From contig JAJPHF010000102.1 of the NCBI GenBank assembly GCA_021325365.1, positions 1-64,000 of the forward strand: a stretch of 64,000 nt of DNA. Direction: 5' to 3'. Source of the DNA: Pseudomonadota bacterium. GTDB lineage: Bacteria > Chloroflexota > UBA6077 > JAJPHF01. The position numbers and the translations under genes are program-made. Numbering within the stretch: the first letter of the stretch is position 1; the number at the start of each line of letters is the position of its first letter. Of the stretch, positions 1 to 7,002 are shown one piece after another. The notes below the pieces were generated by a model. The model searched no databases. It had not been told where the DNA came from and worked only from the letters and a program-made list of their open reading frames with translations.

Positions 1-1029
1 AAGCCGCGGCGGCTGAAGCTGCTGGGCGAGGAGCTGGTGCTCTACCGGGGCGAGGACGGCCAGCCGGCGCTGATGGAGCTGCGCTGCGCCCACCGCAACG
101 TGGCGCTGGATTACGGCCGCGTGGAGGGCGACTGCATCCGCTGCCCGTATCACGGCTGGCTGTACGATCGCACCGGCCAGTGCGTCGAGCAGCCGGCCGA
201 GCCGGAGGAGAGCACGTTCAAGAACCGCGTGCGGCTGAACGCCTACCCGACGCGGGAGTTCGGCGGGCTGGTGTACGGCTATCTCGGCCCGGCGCCGGCG
301 CCGCTGCTGCCGCGCTACGACGTGGTCGCGTTCGAGGACGGCGTCAAGACGATCCAGATCCAGCCCGTGTACGCCAACTGGCTGCAGCACGTCGAGAACA
401 TCGTGGACATCAGCCACCTGGCCTGGCTGCACGGCGCCCGGCTGCACCGCTACGGCGGCAAGAAGTTGGCGTATCACTGGGAGCGCACGCGCTGGGGCCT
501 GAACAACGTGATGCAGATCGCGGGGATCGACCAGACGCACGTCTCGTGCTACGCCTTCCCGACGGTCAATCGCTTCACGCTGCCGCCGGTGGACGGCAGC
601 CGCGAGCTGGTGCAGGCGCTCATCTACCGCGTGCCGGTGGACGACGTGTCGTCGCGGCTGTACATGATCCGCTGCTACCGGGACGACACGCGCGCGCTGA
701 AGCTGCTGGGCGAGCGCCCGACCCGGCCCGGGGTGTACGAGCCGAACCCGACCGACTGGTGGGGCATCGACATGATCGACCAGGACCGCATGGCCGTCGA
801 GCAGCAGGGCGAGATGACCGACCGCCAGAGGGAGCACCTGAGCGCGTCCGACGAGGGGGTGGTGCTGGTGCGGCAGATGCTGCGGGACGCGCTGGCGGCC
901 GTGGCGGCCGGCCAGGACCCGCTAGGCGTGGTCCGCGATCCGGCCGAGGACGCGGTCATCGCGCTGGGCGCGGTGGCCGACATGTACGACATGCCCGGCC
1001 CGCGGCTGGTGGCCGCGGGCGCGCGCTAG
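1..1029 (+). CDS. Rieske 2Fe-2S aromatic ring-hydroxylating oxygenase, alpha subunit (5'-truncated)
   Basis: The reading frame is already open at base 1, so the start lies outside the window; 342 residues are visible. A Rieske cluster motif is clear: CAH (nt 85-93) and CPYH (nt 142-153), giving CxH-x16-CxxH. The mononuclear iron site follows as DISHLAWLH (D at 406, H at 415 and 430), the DxxHx4H arrangement of phthalate- and carbazole-type oxygenases. These enzymes hydroxylate or demethylate aromatic substrates using electrons from a separate reductase, which is not in the window. A C-terminal SDEGVVLVRQML stretch is typical of the subgroup whose members often carry 'phthalate 4,5-dioxygenase' annotations. 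It is followed by a perfect hairpin and then by an amidohydrolase on the same strand. The substrate cannot be read from sequence. Confidence 0.92.
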   Translation, partial: KPRRLKLLGEELVLYRGEDGQPALMELRCAHRNVALDYGRVEGDCIRCPYHGWLYDRTGQCVEQPAEPEESTFKNRVRLNAYPTREFGGLVYGYLGPAPAPLLPRYDVVAFEDGVKTIQIQPVYANWLQHVENIVDISHLAWLHGARLHRYGGKKLAYHWERTRWGLNNVMQIAGIDQTHVSCYAFPTVNRFTLPPVDGSRELVQALIYRVPVDDVSSRLYMIRCYRDDTRALKLLGERPTRPGVYEPNPTDWWGIDMIDQDRMAVEQQGEMTDRQREHLSASDEGVVLVRQMLRDALAAVAAGQDPLGVVRDPAEDAVIALGAVADMYDMPGPRLVAAGAR

Positions 1030-1065
1030 CGTCCGCCCGCGCGGATGCCCAGGCGTCCAGCAGAG

Positions 1066-1092
1066 GCGGCCCTCCACACACCGGAGGGCCGC
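1066..1092 (+). terminator. Perfect 10-bp hairpin after the Rieske gene
   Basis: Arms 1066-1075 and 1083-1092 are perfectly complementary (GCGGCCCTCC / GGAGGGCCGC) around a 7-nt loop. It lies 37 bases after the Rieske stop and 36 before the next start. There is only a weak T-run after it, so it may be a terminator, an RNA-stabilising hairpin, or a partial attenuator between the two genes. Confidence 0.5.
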
Positions 1093-1127
1093 CCCGCGTA
1101 TCTTGTAGCCGACGACAGGAGCTAGCC

Positions 1128-2096
1128 GTGCACATCGACGTCCACGCGCACTACTTCCATCCCGAGTACATCGCGGCGCTCGGGCGGCTCGTGAACCCGG
1201 CGGCGGCCGCGCACACGGCGCGCGCGCCCGGCCTGCAGCTCACGCCGGAGGACATCATCGGCCTGATGGACGCGAGCGGCGTGGACCTGCAAGTGCTCTC
1301 GCCGTCGGCGTCGCAGCCCTATGCCGCCGACGAGGCGAACGCCGTCGCGGCGGCGCGGCTGTGCAACGACATCTACGCGGACCTGGCGCGGCGCTACCCG
1401 GGCCGCTTCGCCGCGTTCGGGTCGGTGCCGCTGCCGCACGTGGACGCCGCCATCGCGGAGGCCGGGCGCTGCCTGGACACGCTGGGCTTTCTCGGCATCA
1501 ACACGGGGTGCTCGGTGGCCGGCCGCGCGCTGGACGATCCGAGCTTCGAGCCGTTCTGGGCGGAGCTGGACCGCCGCGGCAGCGTGCTGTTCCTACACCC
1601 GATGGGCGTGGGCGGGCCGTGCATGGACAAGTTTAACCTGCCGTTCATGGTCGGGGCGCCGTTCGAGGACACGGTGGCGGCGCTGCGCCTGGTGCTGGGC
1701 GGGGTGACGCGGCGCCACCCGAACATCCGCGTGATCGTGCCGCACCTGGGCGGCACGCTGCCGTTCCTGATGGCCCGCATCGACGGGGCGCCCGACCGCG
1801 GCGGGGCGCCGCGCGCGCCCGAGGCGCAGATCGAGGGGCCGATCACGCCGCACCTGCGCCGCTTCTGGTACGACACGGTGAACCACGACCCGCACGCGCT
1901 CCGCTGCGCGCTCGCGGCGTTCGGGCCGGAGCGACTGCTGCTCGGCAGCGACTTTCCGTACGCGGTCGGCAGCTACTACACGCACTGCGTCACCTACGTC
2001 GCGGAGGCGGGGCTATCCGCGGCCGAGCTGGAAGCCGTGCTCGGCGGCAACGCGCAGGCGCTGCTCGGGCTCGGGGCGCCAACCACGCCCGCCTGA
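1128..2096 (+). CDS. Amidohydrolase family 2 protein (ACMSD-like decarboxylase/hydrolase)
   Basis: This is a 322-residue metal-dependent TIM-barrel protein. The N-terminal MHIDVHAHYF supplies the HxH metal ligands (residues 6 and 8). HPMG near residue 157, VPHLGG near 205 and GSDFPYAVG near 274 provide the other His and Asp ligands of the ACMSD/amidohydrolase-2 family, which includes 2-amino-3-carboxymuconate-semialdehyde and 5-carboxyvanillate decarboxylases. The GTG start at 1128 has AGGAG six bases upstream; the frame is open much further upstream but that part is antisense-like low-information sequence overlapping the Rieske gene. Position directly after a ring oxygenase suggests action on an aromatic carboxylate or a ring-cleavage product. 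Exact substrate unknown. Confidence 0.88.
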   Translation: MHIDVHAHYFHPEYIAALGRLVNPAAAAHTARAPGLQLTPEDIIGLMDASGVDLQVLSPSASQPYAADEANAVAAARLCNDIYADLARRYPGRFAAFGSVPLPHVDAAIAEAGRCLDTLGFLGINTGCSVAGRALDDPSFEPFWAELDRRGSVLFLHPMGVGGPCMDKFNLPFMVGAPFEDTVAALRLVLGGVTRRHPNIRVIVPHLGGTLPFLMARIDGAPDRGGAPRAPEAQIEGPITPHLRRFWYDTVNHDPHALRCALAAFGPERLLLGSDFPYAVGSYYTHCVTYVAEAGLSAAELEAVLGGNAQALLGLGAPTTPA

Positions 2097-2103
2097 GTTC
2101 CCT

Positions 2104-2379
2104 GTGATCCATATCGTCGAGTTCGAGTTCGACGCGGACAACTTCGCCCACTGTGCCGCGCACGGGGTCTATCCGGCGGACCTTTACGACGCGCTTGAGA
2201 GCGGTGACTGGGTAGTTATTCCCAACAAGCGGGCGATGGCTGGCAGCCACCTGTTCATCGGGCGGGCGCGTAGCGGCCGCATCATCACCGCACCGATTAG
2301 GGAGACTGCCCATGCTGGTATCTGGCGTCCGTTCAGCGCCTGGCCGGCCAAGCCATCCGAGGCGCGGCACCTGCGATGA
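2104..2379 (+). CDS. BrnT-like toxin candidate of a toxin-antitoxin pair
   Basis: This 91-residue protein starts with GTG seven bases after the amidohydrolase stop. Its pattern is short and basic at the C-terminus: an N-terminal EFEFDADNFAHCAAHGV segment, then GRARSGRIITAPI and a WRPFSAWPAKPSEA end. That resembles the BrnT/RelE-like RNase fold (FxWDxxK...HGV near the start, strand-rich GR..G....I, then SAR/SAW...E near the end), but the match is distant. It is followed after 24 bases by a small protein with a helical, DNA-binding-looking C-terminus, the usual toxin-then-antitoxin order of brnTA. The assignment is by pattern and neighbourhood; no catalytic residue set is certain. Could instead be an uncharacterised conserved small protein. 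Confidence 0.55.
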   Translation: MIHIVEFEFDADNFAHCAAHGVYPADLYDALESGDWVVIPNKRAMAGSHLFIGRARSGRIITAPIRETAHAGIWRPFSAWPAKPSEARHLR

Positions 2380-2403
2380 GGTAGAAAGTAGAGAGGAGTA
2401 CAA

Positions 2404-2643
2404 ATGGGCGAGCTTACCCCAGAGGAGCTGGCCGCGTTAGAGGACCCAGAGAGCTGGGATTGGGAGCATGCCCAGCGCGGTACGCCGGTCCCGCAAGCCG
2501 GCGTCAGCTACCGTGTCCGCTTCGACGGAGACGAAGTGCATGCGATTGGCGACGCGGCGCGTGCGCAGGGCGTCTCCGACATCGAGTTCATTCGCCGCGC
2601 CGCGTTGTCAGCCGCCAAGAAACTCCGGCAGGCTGCTCGTTAG
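2404..2643 (+). CDS. BrnA/RHH-type antitoxin candidate
   Basis: This is a 79-residue protein with an acidic N-terminal half (TPEELAALEDPESWDWE) and a C-terminal stretch, VSYRVRFDGDEVHAIGDAA followed by IEFIRRAALSAAKK, that fits the strand-helix-helix arrangement of ribbon-helix-helix antitoxins. ATG at 2404 is preceded by GAGGAG five bases away, a much stronger site than that of the toxin-like gene before it, which would favour antitoxin excess. It converges with the minus-strand gene ending at 2678. Role inferred from the pair; no operator was identified. Confidence 0.6.
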   Translation: MGELTPEELAALEDPESWDWEHAQRGTPVPQAGVSYRVRFDGDEVHAIGDAARAQGVSDIEFIRRAALSAAKKLRQAAR

Positions 2644-2677
2644 GCAATGCCCTGCTGGTAGCGTGTGGCCGCGCGGG

Positions 2678-3640
2678 CTATTGCAGGTCGAGGGTGCCTG
2701 GCGGGAACAGCGACTCGACGGCCGGCGCGCCGGGGAGGATACGCTGGTCGACGGCGAAGCCGATGATGGTGTCGAGCGCGCGGCGGTTGGCGGCCAGCCC
2801 GGCCGGCAGGAGGTCGTCGCCCACGACCTCGCGGCGGCGCAGGAGCGCGGCGTCGTCGGGGCCGGCGGGGCCGTCCCGCTCCAGCCGCTGCAGGTACGCG
2901 CGCCGCGCCTGCTCGAACGCGTCGAAGAGGACCGTGCCCACCCAAGGATGCTCGGCCAGCACCGTGTCTTTGACGACGATCACGTTCTGGAACGGGTAGA
3001 TGCCGGTGCGGCGGCACCACGCGGCGGCGGCCGCCTCGGGCTCGGGGATGACGGGCCGCGTGAGCGCGGGATCGACTTGCCCGATGCCGGCGTTCGCCGT
3101 GAAGCCGACTTCGAGGTCGCCGCGCAGGAACAGCTCGCGCAGCGTGGTGCCGGCGGGCGCGGCGACGACGTTCGGCGGCGCCTGGTACTGGACGACGTGC
3201 TCCTCGTCGTCGGTCAGCCAGGTGACACGCTCGAGGGCCACGCCGTACTCCGCGCGCAGGATGCCGCGCGCCCACGTCGGCGGCGTGACCGTGTAGGCGC
3301 GGACGCCGACGCGTCGCCCCTCCAGGTCGCGCGGCCCCTGGACGGCGGAATCGGCGCGGCAGAGCAGCCAGTGGTGGAAGAAGCCGTGGCGCAGGAAGAT
3401 CGGCAGGGCGGTGAACGGCCGCCCGACCGACCGCGCCAGCAGGTAGGTGACGATCGGCAGCTCGCAGACGTCGAAGGCTAGCTCGCGCACCATCTGGCGG
3501 TAGGCGCCGATCATGGACGGGACCTTGGCGTACTCCAGGCGGAGGCCGCCCGTGGGCACGGCGCCGTCCAGCAAGGGCCGCGTAGGGCCTGCCTCGCCAA
3601 CCGCGGCCCGCAACGTTAGCGGCTGCATCTCATTGGCCAT
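2678..3640 (-). CDS. 4,5-dihydroxyphthalate decarboxylase-like / substrate-binding-fold protein without signal peptide
   Basis: This 320-residue protein has the periplasmic-binding fold of the NMT1/'4,5-dihydroxyphthalate decarboxylase' group. It starts MANEMQPLTLRAAVGEAG with no signal peptide or lipobox, so it is probably cytoplasmic. Family-like stretches include FDVCELPIVTYLLA near residue 75, DLEGRRVGVRAYTVTPP near 125 and a mixed alpha/beta C-terminus. ATG at 3640 has GGAAGGAG upstream; the frame is open about 100 residues further upstream but that part is low-complexity and crosses no ribosome site. A close Rieske oxygenase and amidohydrolase make aromatic-acid decarboxylation plausible, while homologues are often annotated as ABC binding proteins. 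Another signal-less binding-fold protein sits at 42858-43739. Confidence 0.75.
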   Translation of the reverse strand: MANEMQPLTLRAAVGEAGPTRPLLDGAVPTGGLRLEYAKVPSMIGAYRQMVRELAFDVCELPIVTYLLARSVGRPFTALPIFLRHGFFHHWLLCRADSAVQGPRDLEGRRVGVRAYTVTPPTWARGILRAEYGVALERVTWLTDDEEHVVQYQAPPNVVAAPAGTTLRELFLRGDLEVGFTANAGIGQVDPALTRPVIPEPEAAAAAWCRRTGIYPFQNVIVVKDTVLAEHPWVGTVLFDAFEQARRAYLQRLERDGPAGPDDAALLRRREVVGDDLLPAGLAANRRALDTIIGFAVDQRILPGAPAVESLFPPGTLDLQ

Positions 3641-3901
3641 CGCCCGCTCCTTCCGCGCTCTCGCCAGCCACACGAGCCCCGTGGCCGGGCCGCGGGGGCC
3701 TCGATGGGTATACTGCACTCGCCTCCCCACCCGCCACACGACGCGGCGAGCGGCCAGGCCGCCCGGCCGATCTGCCGTGCGGCTGCTCGCTCCCGCGGCG
3801 CCCATCCGCGCGCCTGCCTCTCGGCTCCCACGAGGCCGCTCCGCGGTTCGCTCTCCTTCCCCGACCGCCAAAATCTGCCAAGCATGTTGGGGGATGTCGC
3901 C

Positions 3902-3931
3902 TTGCGCGCGGGAGGGACCCGGGAGTACAGT
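3902..3931 (+). promoter_or_regulatory. Candidate sigma70-type promoter of the metal-transport operon
   Basis: TTGCGC (3902-3907) and TACAGT (3926-3931) are separated by 18 bases. Transcription would begin near 3938, giving a leader of about 210 nt before the intrinsic terminator at 4121-4154. Found by eye; moderate match to consensus. Confidence 0.35.
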
Positions 3932-3937
3932 AGGAGC

Positions 3938-4154
3938 GGCGGGGGGCGTCCGCTGATCGGGCACGCCGCCTGTGTAGTGTGGGAGTCGACGGTCGCTATG
4001 GACGGAGACCTAGCTGGCGAGCGTAACGGCGCCAGCTTCGGATACTATCGGGTGCAGGCTGCCGAGGGCCCCCGGGGGTTGCGCATGGCGTGACCTGCCG
4101 GGCTGGCACTCCGCGCTAGTACCCACTGCGGCTACGACCGACAGTGGGTTTCTT
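3938..4154 (+). ncRNA. Structured 5' leader RNA candidate upstream of the HMA/NRAMP genes
   Basis: Between the gene starting at 3640 (divergent) and the first metal gene at 4353 there are 712 bases with no ordinary gene. The part after the candidate promoter shows an 8-bp helix (4012-4019 with 4030-4037, 10-nt loop), a GC-rich CCCCC/GGGGG hairpin near 4070-4078, a possible GCAGG/CCTGC pairing (about 4054-4058 with 4094-4098), and ends in an intrinsic terminator. TAGTGTGGGA near 3976 is partly complementary to the left arm of the terminator and could act as an antiterminator. I compared it by eye with M-box, yybP-ykoY, ydaO and ykkC motifs and saw no match. Confidence 0.4.
4121..4154 (+). terminator. 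Intrinsic terminator in the leader
   Basis: ACCCACTG (4121-4128) pairs perfectly with CAGTGGGT (4142-4149), loop of 13 nt, followed by TTCTT. It sits about 200 bases before the first structural gene of the operon, the layout of a riboswitch or attenuator expression platform. Confidence 0.65.
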
Positions 4155-4201
4155 GTGTCTGGTGTGGCAGCCGACCGGGGCGTTTCGAGCGAAAGGAGGC
4201 C

Positions 4202-4276
4202 GTGATGGACGACTGCAACAGTCCCAAACCCTACTCGATCCATCATTGCCGAGGAACGCACCGGCTGCTAGAGTAA
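4202..4276 (+). CDS. Possible 23-24-residue leader peptide
   Basis: A mini-ORF with one of the strongest ribosome sites in the window (GAAAGGAGG, 4190-4198), starting GTG at 4202 or ATG at 4205 and ending TAA. It reads MDDCNSPKPYSIHHCRG then THRLLE. Two Cys and three His give it unusual metal-ligand density, and the Pro-Lys-Pro run could slow ribosomes. It lies between the leader terminator and a second hairpin (4304-4330), just upstream of a metal-binding protein and a predicted divalent-cation transporter, so a leader-peptide role is attractive. Translation is not proven. Confidence 0.4.
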   Translation: MMDDCNSPKPYSIHHCRGTHRLLE

Positions 4277-4303
4277 GTCCCCCCGCGTGGGCGTGATGCG
4301 CCG

Positions 4304-4330
4304 GCCTCCTCGGCTGTTCGGGGAGGCTTT
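4304..4330 (+). terminator. Second hairpin before the HMA gene
   Basis: GCCTCC (4304-4309) pairs with GGAGGC (4322-4327), followed by TTT and then GCTGTT. It lies between the mini-ORF and the ATG at 4353 and could be a second attenuator. The stem is short, so this is a weaker call than the terminator at 4121. Confidence 0.35.
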
Positions 4331-4352
4331 GCTGTTCCCCCGGAGGCGCATC

Positions 4353-4844
4353 ATGACCCTGCTGCTCGAAATCCTGGCCACCGAGCTGCTCGCGACCGCC
4401 GTGCGCGAGGCGGGCAGCTACACGATCCGCCGGGCGCTTGCCGGCCCGGCCGCGACCGCGTCGCCACCGGTCGCTCCGGTTCAGGCGCCGGCAACGCTTC
4501 GGCTAGCTCCCGACGGCGATCCGGTGGTGCGCTCGCACACCCACGGGCGGGTACGGCTGGAGGTGCCGGGGCTCCGCCGCGACGCGGCGCGGGCGGCGGC
4601 CGTCGAGCGGCGCCTGCAGGCGCTCGCGGGCGTGACGCGGGCGCAGGCGAACTCGAGAACTAGCACCGTACTGGTCCACTACGATCCCCGCCGGACGACG
4701 GTAGCGGCGATCCGGGCCGCCGCGGCGTGCCGGACGGACGTGCCGGCAAGCGCCGAGCCGGAGCCGCGGGGCCGGTGGGGTCGGCCGATTTCCATTCAGG
4801 AGGGGAGGACCAATGAGTTCCGGCGACTCTCGCTTGCCGTCTGA
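4353..4844 (+). CDS. HMA-like (HMA_2) metal-associated domain protein
   Basis: This 163-residue protein begins MTLLLEILATELLATAVREAG, a hydrophobic/amphipathic N-terminus, then an Ala/Pro linker. Residues about 65-130 have the betaalphabeta-betaalphabeta pattern of heavy-metal-associated domains (GRVRLEVPGLRRDAARA, then LAGVTRAQANSRTSTVLVHY), as in the regulatory N-terminal domains of P-type ATPases. The usual CxxC ligand pair is missing, which is normal for the HMA_2 subgroup. ATG at 4353 has CGGAGG seven bases upstream. It is followed after 164 bases by an NRAMP-related transporter on the same strand, so the two are probably co-transcribed from the leader described above. A role as accessory or regulatory subunit is inference. 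Confidence 0.7.
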   Translation: MTLLLEILATELLATAVREAGSYTIRRALAGPAATASPPVAPVQAPATLRLAPDGDPVVRSHTHGRVRLEVPGLRRDAARAAAVERRLQALAGVTRAQANSRTSTVLVHYDPRRTTVAAIRAAAACRTDVPASAEPEPRGRWGRPISIQEGRTNEFRRLSLAV

Positions 4845-5008
4845 GCCGCCGAGTCCCACGGACTCACCTACCGGACGGCCCATCGCGCTCGCTGAGCGCG
4901 ATTCGACGCTGCACGCGCACGCTCCCGGGAGCAGCCCCGACTGCTGACCTGGGGGGCCTCCCTGGGAGCGTGCGCCACCCGAGCACACGCTCCAGAAGGG
5001 AGACTCCC

Positions 5009-6646
5009 ATGGGCACGCATCTCGGTACCCCAGTGCGCGCGGAGCGCTCGGCGGTGCTCGACCCCGCGCACCGCGGCGACCTCCTGGGCGCCCTCGGCAC
5101 CATCCGCCAGCACGACACGGCGCCGCGCCGGACCTGGCGGGCACGACTGCTCACGCTACTCGCCATCATGGGGCCTGGGCTGGTCGTCATGGTCGGCGAC
5201 AACGACGCCGGCGGCGTCGCGACGTATGCGCAGGCCGGCCAGAACTACGGCACCAGCCTGCTCTGGACGCTGCTGCTTCTGATTCCCGTCTTGATTGTGA
5301 ACCAGGAGATGGTCGTGCGGCTGGGCGCCGTCACCGGCGTGGGCCACGCCCGCCTCATCTTCGAGCGCTTTGGGCGCTTCTGGGGCTGGTTCTCGGTCGG
5401 CGACCTGCTGCTGCTGAACTTCCTGACCCTGGTCACGGAGTTCATCGGCGTCAGCCTCGCGCTCGGGTATTTCGGCATCAGCCCGACGCTCTCGGTCCCA
5501 CTGGCGGCGCTCGGGCTGATCGCCGTCACGCTCACCGGCAGCTTTCGCCGCTGGGAGCGGTTCATGTTCGTGTTCATCGTGTTCAACTTCCTGGCGATCC
5601 CGCTGGTGCTGATGACGCGGCCGGCGCCTGGCCCGGTCCTGCGCGATCTGTTCATCCCGCGGGTCGAGGGGGGCCTCGACTCTACCGCGCTGCTGCTCAT
5701 CATCAGCATCGTGGGCACGACCGTGGCCCCCTGGCAGTTGTTCTTCCAGCAGTCGAACATCGTGGACAAGCGCATCCTGCCGCGCTGGATCCAGTACGAG
5801 CGGCTGGATACGGTTCTCGGAGCCGTCGTCACGGAAGTCGGGGCCGCGGCCCTGCTGATTGCCGCCGCGGCCGCCTTTGCCGGCACCCCGCTGGCCGGAC
5901 AGTTCACGGACGCGGGCGCGGTGGCCAGCGGCCTGGCCGAGTACGTCGGCCCGAGCGCGGGCGCGCTCTTCGCCCTCGTCTTGCTGGAAGGCGCGATCAT
6001 CGGCGGCGTCGCGGTGAGCCTGGCGACCGCCTACGCCTTCGGCGACGTCTTCGCGATCAAGCACTCGCTGCACCGCAGCGCTACGGATGCGAAAGCGTTC
6101 TACGGGCTGTTCGCGGTGCAGGTGGTGGCAGCCGCCGGGGTGGTCCTGATCCCGAACGCCCCGCTAGGGCTGATCACCCTGGCGGTGCAGGCGCTCGCCG
6201 GCGTGCTGCTGCCCAGCGCGACCGTGTTCCTGGTGCTGCTGTGCAATGACCGGGCGATCCTCGGGCCGTGGGTCAACCCGCGCTGGCTGAACGTGGTGGC
6301 GAGCATCATCGTCGGGGTGCTGCTGCTGCTGTCGCTGGTCCTGATGGCCACCACGCTACTGCCTGATCTGGACCCCATGCTAGTGACTGGGGCGCTGGGG
6401 GCGCTCCTGTTCGGAGGCCTGGTCGTGCTGGGCCTCCTGCAACTCCCGACGCGAGCGGAGCGTGCCGCGCCGGCAGCCGGGGCGGCCTACGACTCCACGA
6501 CCTGGCAGATGCCGCCATTGGAGACGTTGCCGAAGCCGGTCTGGTCCGTGGGCCGGAAAGTTGCGTTGCTCACGCTGCGCGGCTATCTCCTGGTCGCCAT
6601 CATCCTGGTGGTCGTAAAGGTGGTCCAGCTGGCGCTCGGGCAGTAG
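5009..6646 (+). CDS. NRAMP-family divalent cation transporter, probable Mg2+-type (NRMT-like)
   Basis: This is a 545-residue integral membrane protein with about 11 hydrophobic segments and a short cytoplasmic N-terminus. TM1 reads GPGLVVMVGDNDAGGVAT, which aligns with the NRAMP GPG...DPGN motif but has DAGG instead of DPGN. TM6 reads GTTVAPWQLFFQQSN where Mn/Fe transporters have a conserved Met-Pro-His. Loss of that methionine, which in canonical NRAMPs selects soft transition metals, is the feature I associate with NRAMP-related Mg2+ transporters. ATG at 5009 has GAAGGGAG upstream. A strong inverted repeat follows the stop. Transport of Mg2+ rather than Mn2+ is an inference from these substitutions. 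Confidence 0.88.
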   Translation: MGTHLGTPVRAERSAVLDPAHRGDLLGALGTIRQHDTAPRRTWRARLLTLLAIMGPGLVVMVGDNDAGGVATYAQAGQNYGTSLLWTLLLLIPVLIVNQEMVVRLGAVTGVGHARLIFERFGRFWGWFSVGDLLLLNFLTLVTEFIGVSLALGYFGISPTLSVPLAALGLIAVTLTGSFRRWERFMFVFIVFNFLAIPLVLMTRPAPGPVLRDLFIPRVEGGLDSTALLLIISIVGTTVAPWQLFFQQSNIVDKRILPRWIQYERLDTVLGAVVTEVGAAALLIAAAAAFAGTPLAGQFTDAGAVASGLAEYVGPSAGALFALVLLEGAIIGGVAVSLATAYAFGDVFAIKHSLHRSATDAKAFYGLFAVQVVAAAGVVLIPNAPLGLITLAVQALAGVLLPSATVFLVLLCNDRAILGPWVNPRWLNVVASIIVGVLLLLSLVLMATTLLPDLDPMLVTGALGALLFGGLVVLGLLQLPTRAERAAPAAGAAYDSTTWQMPPLETLPKPVWSVGRKVALLTLRGYLLVAIILVVVKVVQLALGQ

Positions 6647-6676
6647 CGCGCGTTTCATGAGACTCCCGCTGGTCTC

Positions 6677-6725
6677 CAAGGCTGGCGTGTCGGTTTGGCC
6701 GTGCCAAACCGACACGCCAGCCTTG
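6677..6725. repeat. Perfect 23-bp inverted repeat with 3-nt loop
   Basis: Arms 6677-6699 and 6703-6725 are exact reverse complements (CAAGGCTGGCGTGTCGG... ), loop CGT. It starts 31 bases after the transporter stop. No T-tract follows, so it looks more like a palindromic repeat or very stable RNA end than a classical terminator. The rest of 6726-7002 is repeat-like, with one CAGGGG/CCCCTG element and two related GCCAACnCnTnGTGGCGCAA stretches (about 6859-6879 and 6932-6952), and holds no gene I can support. Confidence 0.85.
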
Positions 6726-6751
6726 ACCGGATGCGTAGAGCCAGGCGGGCC

Positions 6752-6785
6752 GCCGGGCGGCAGGGGACGAGCCCCTGCCCTACGA
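6752..6785. repeat. Interspersed palindromic repeat, family A, copy 1
   Basis: CCGGGCGGCAGGGGACGAGC continuing CCCTGCCCTACG. The core CAGGGG-ACGAG-CCCCTG folds on itself. Closely related copies lie at 15491-15518, 15556-15586, 24265-24296 and 24342-24374, all intergenic. Confidence 0.75.
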
Positions 6786-7002
6786 CTGGCGGGGCCTGGA
6801 AGCGAGCGGTTCGCTGCCCCCGCCGGCGGCCGGGGGCAAGTCCTTGCCTTAGGACAGCGCCAACACCTCGTGGCGCAACACGCCGGGGTGGTCGGCGGGC
6901 GTACTGGACATCTCCTGCCTGCCGTGCGACACCGCCAACGCATAGTGGCGCAAGAGCCACGAAAACGACTGTAGGAGTCTTCGGCGAGGGCTTGGGGCGG
7001 GA

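Noticed and set aside
180..1127. N-terminal extension of the amidohydrolase frame over the Rieske gene
   Set aside because: Arg/Ala/Gly-rich, no family similarity, overlaps a clear gene; GTG 1128 has a proper ribosome site and HxH follows.
3641..3900. Short frames on both strands in the leader region
   Set aside because: No ribosome sites or recognisable domains; mutually overlapping.
3938..4154. Known riboswitch class (M-box, yybP-ykoY, ydaO, ykkC)
   Set aside because: Conserved core motifs of these classes were not found by eye; kept only as an unassigned structured leader.
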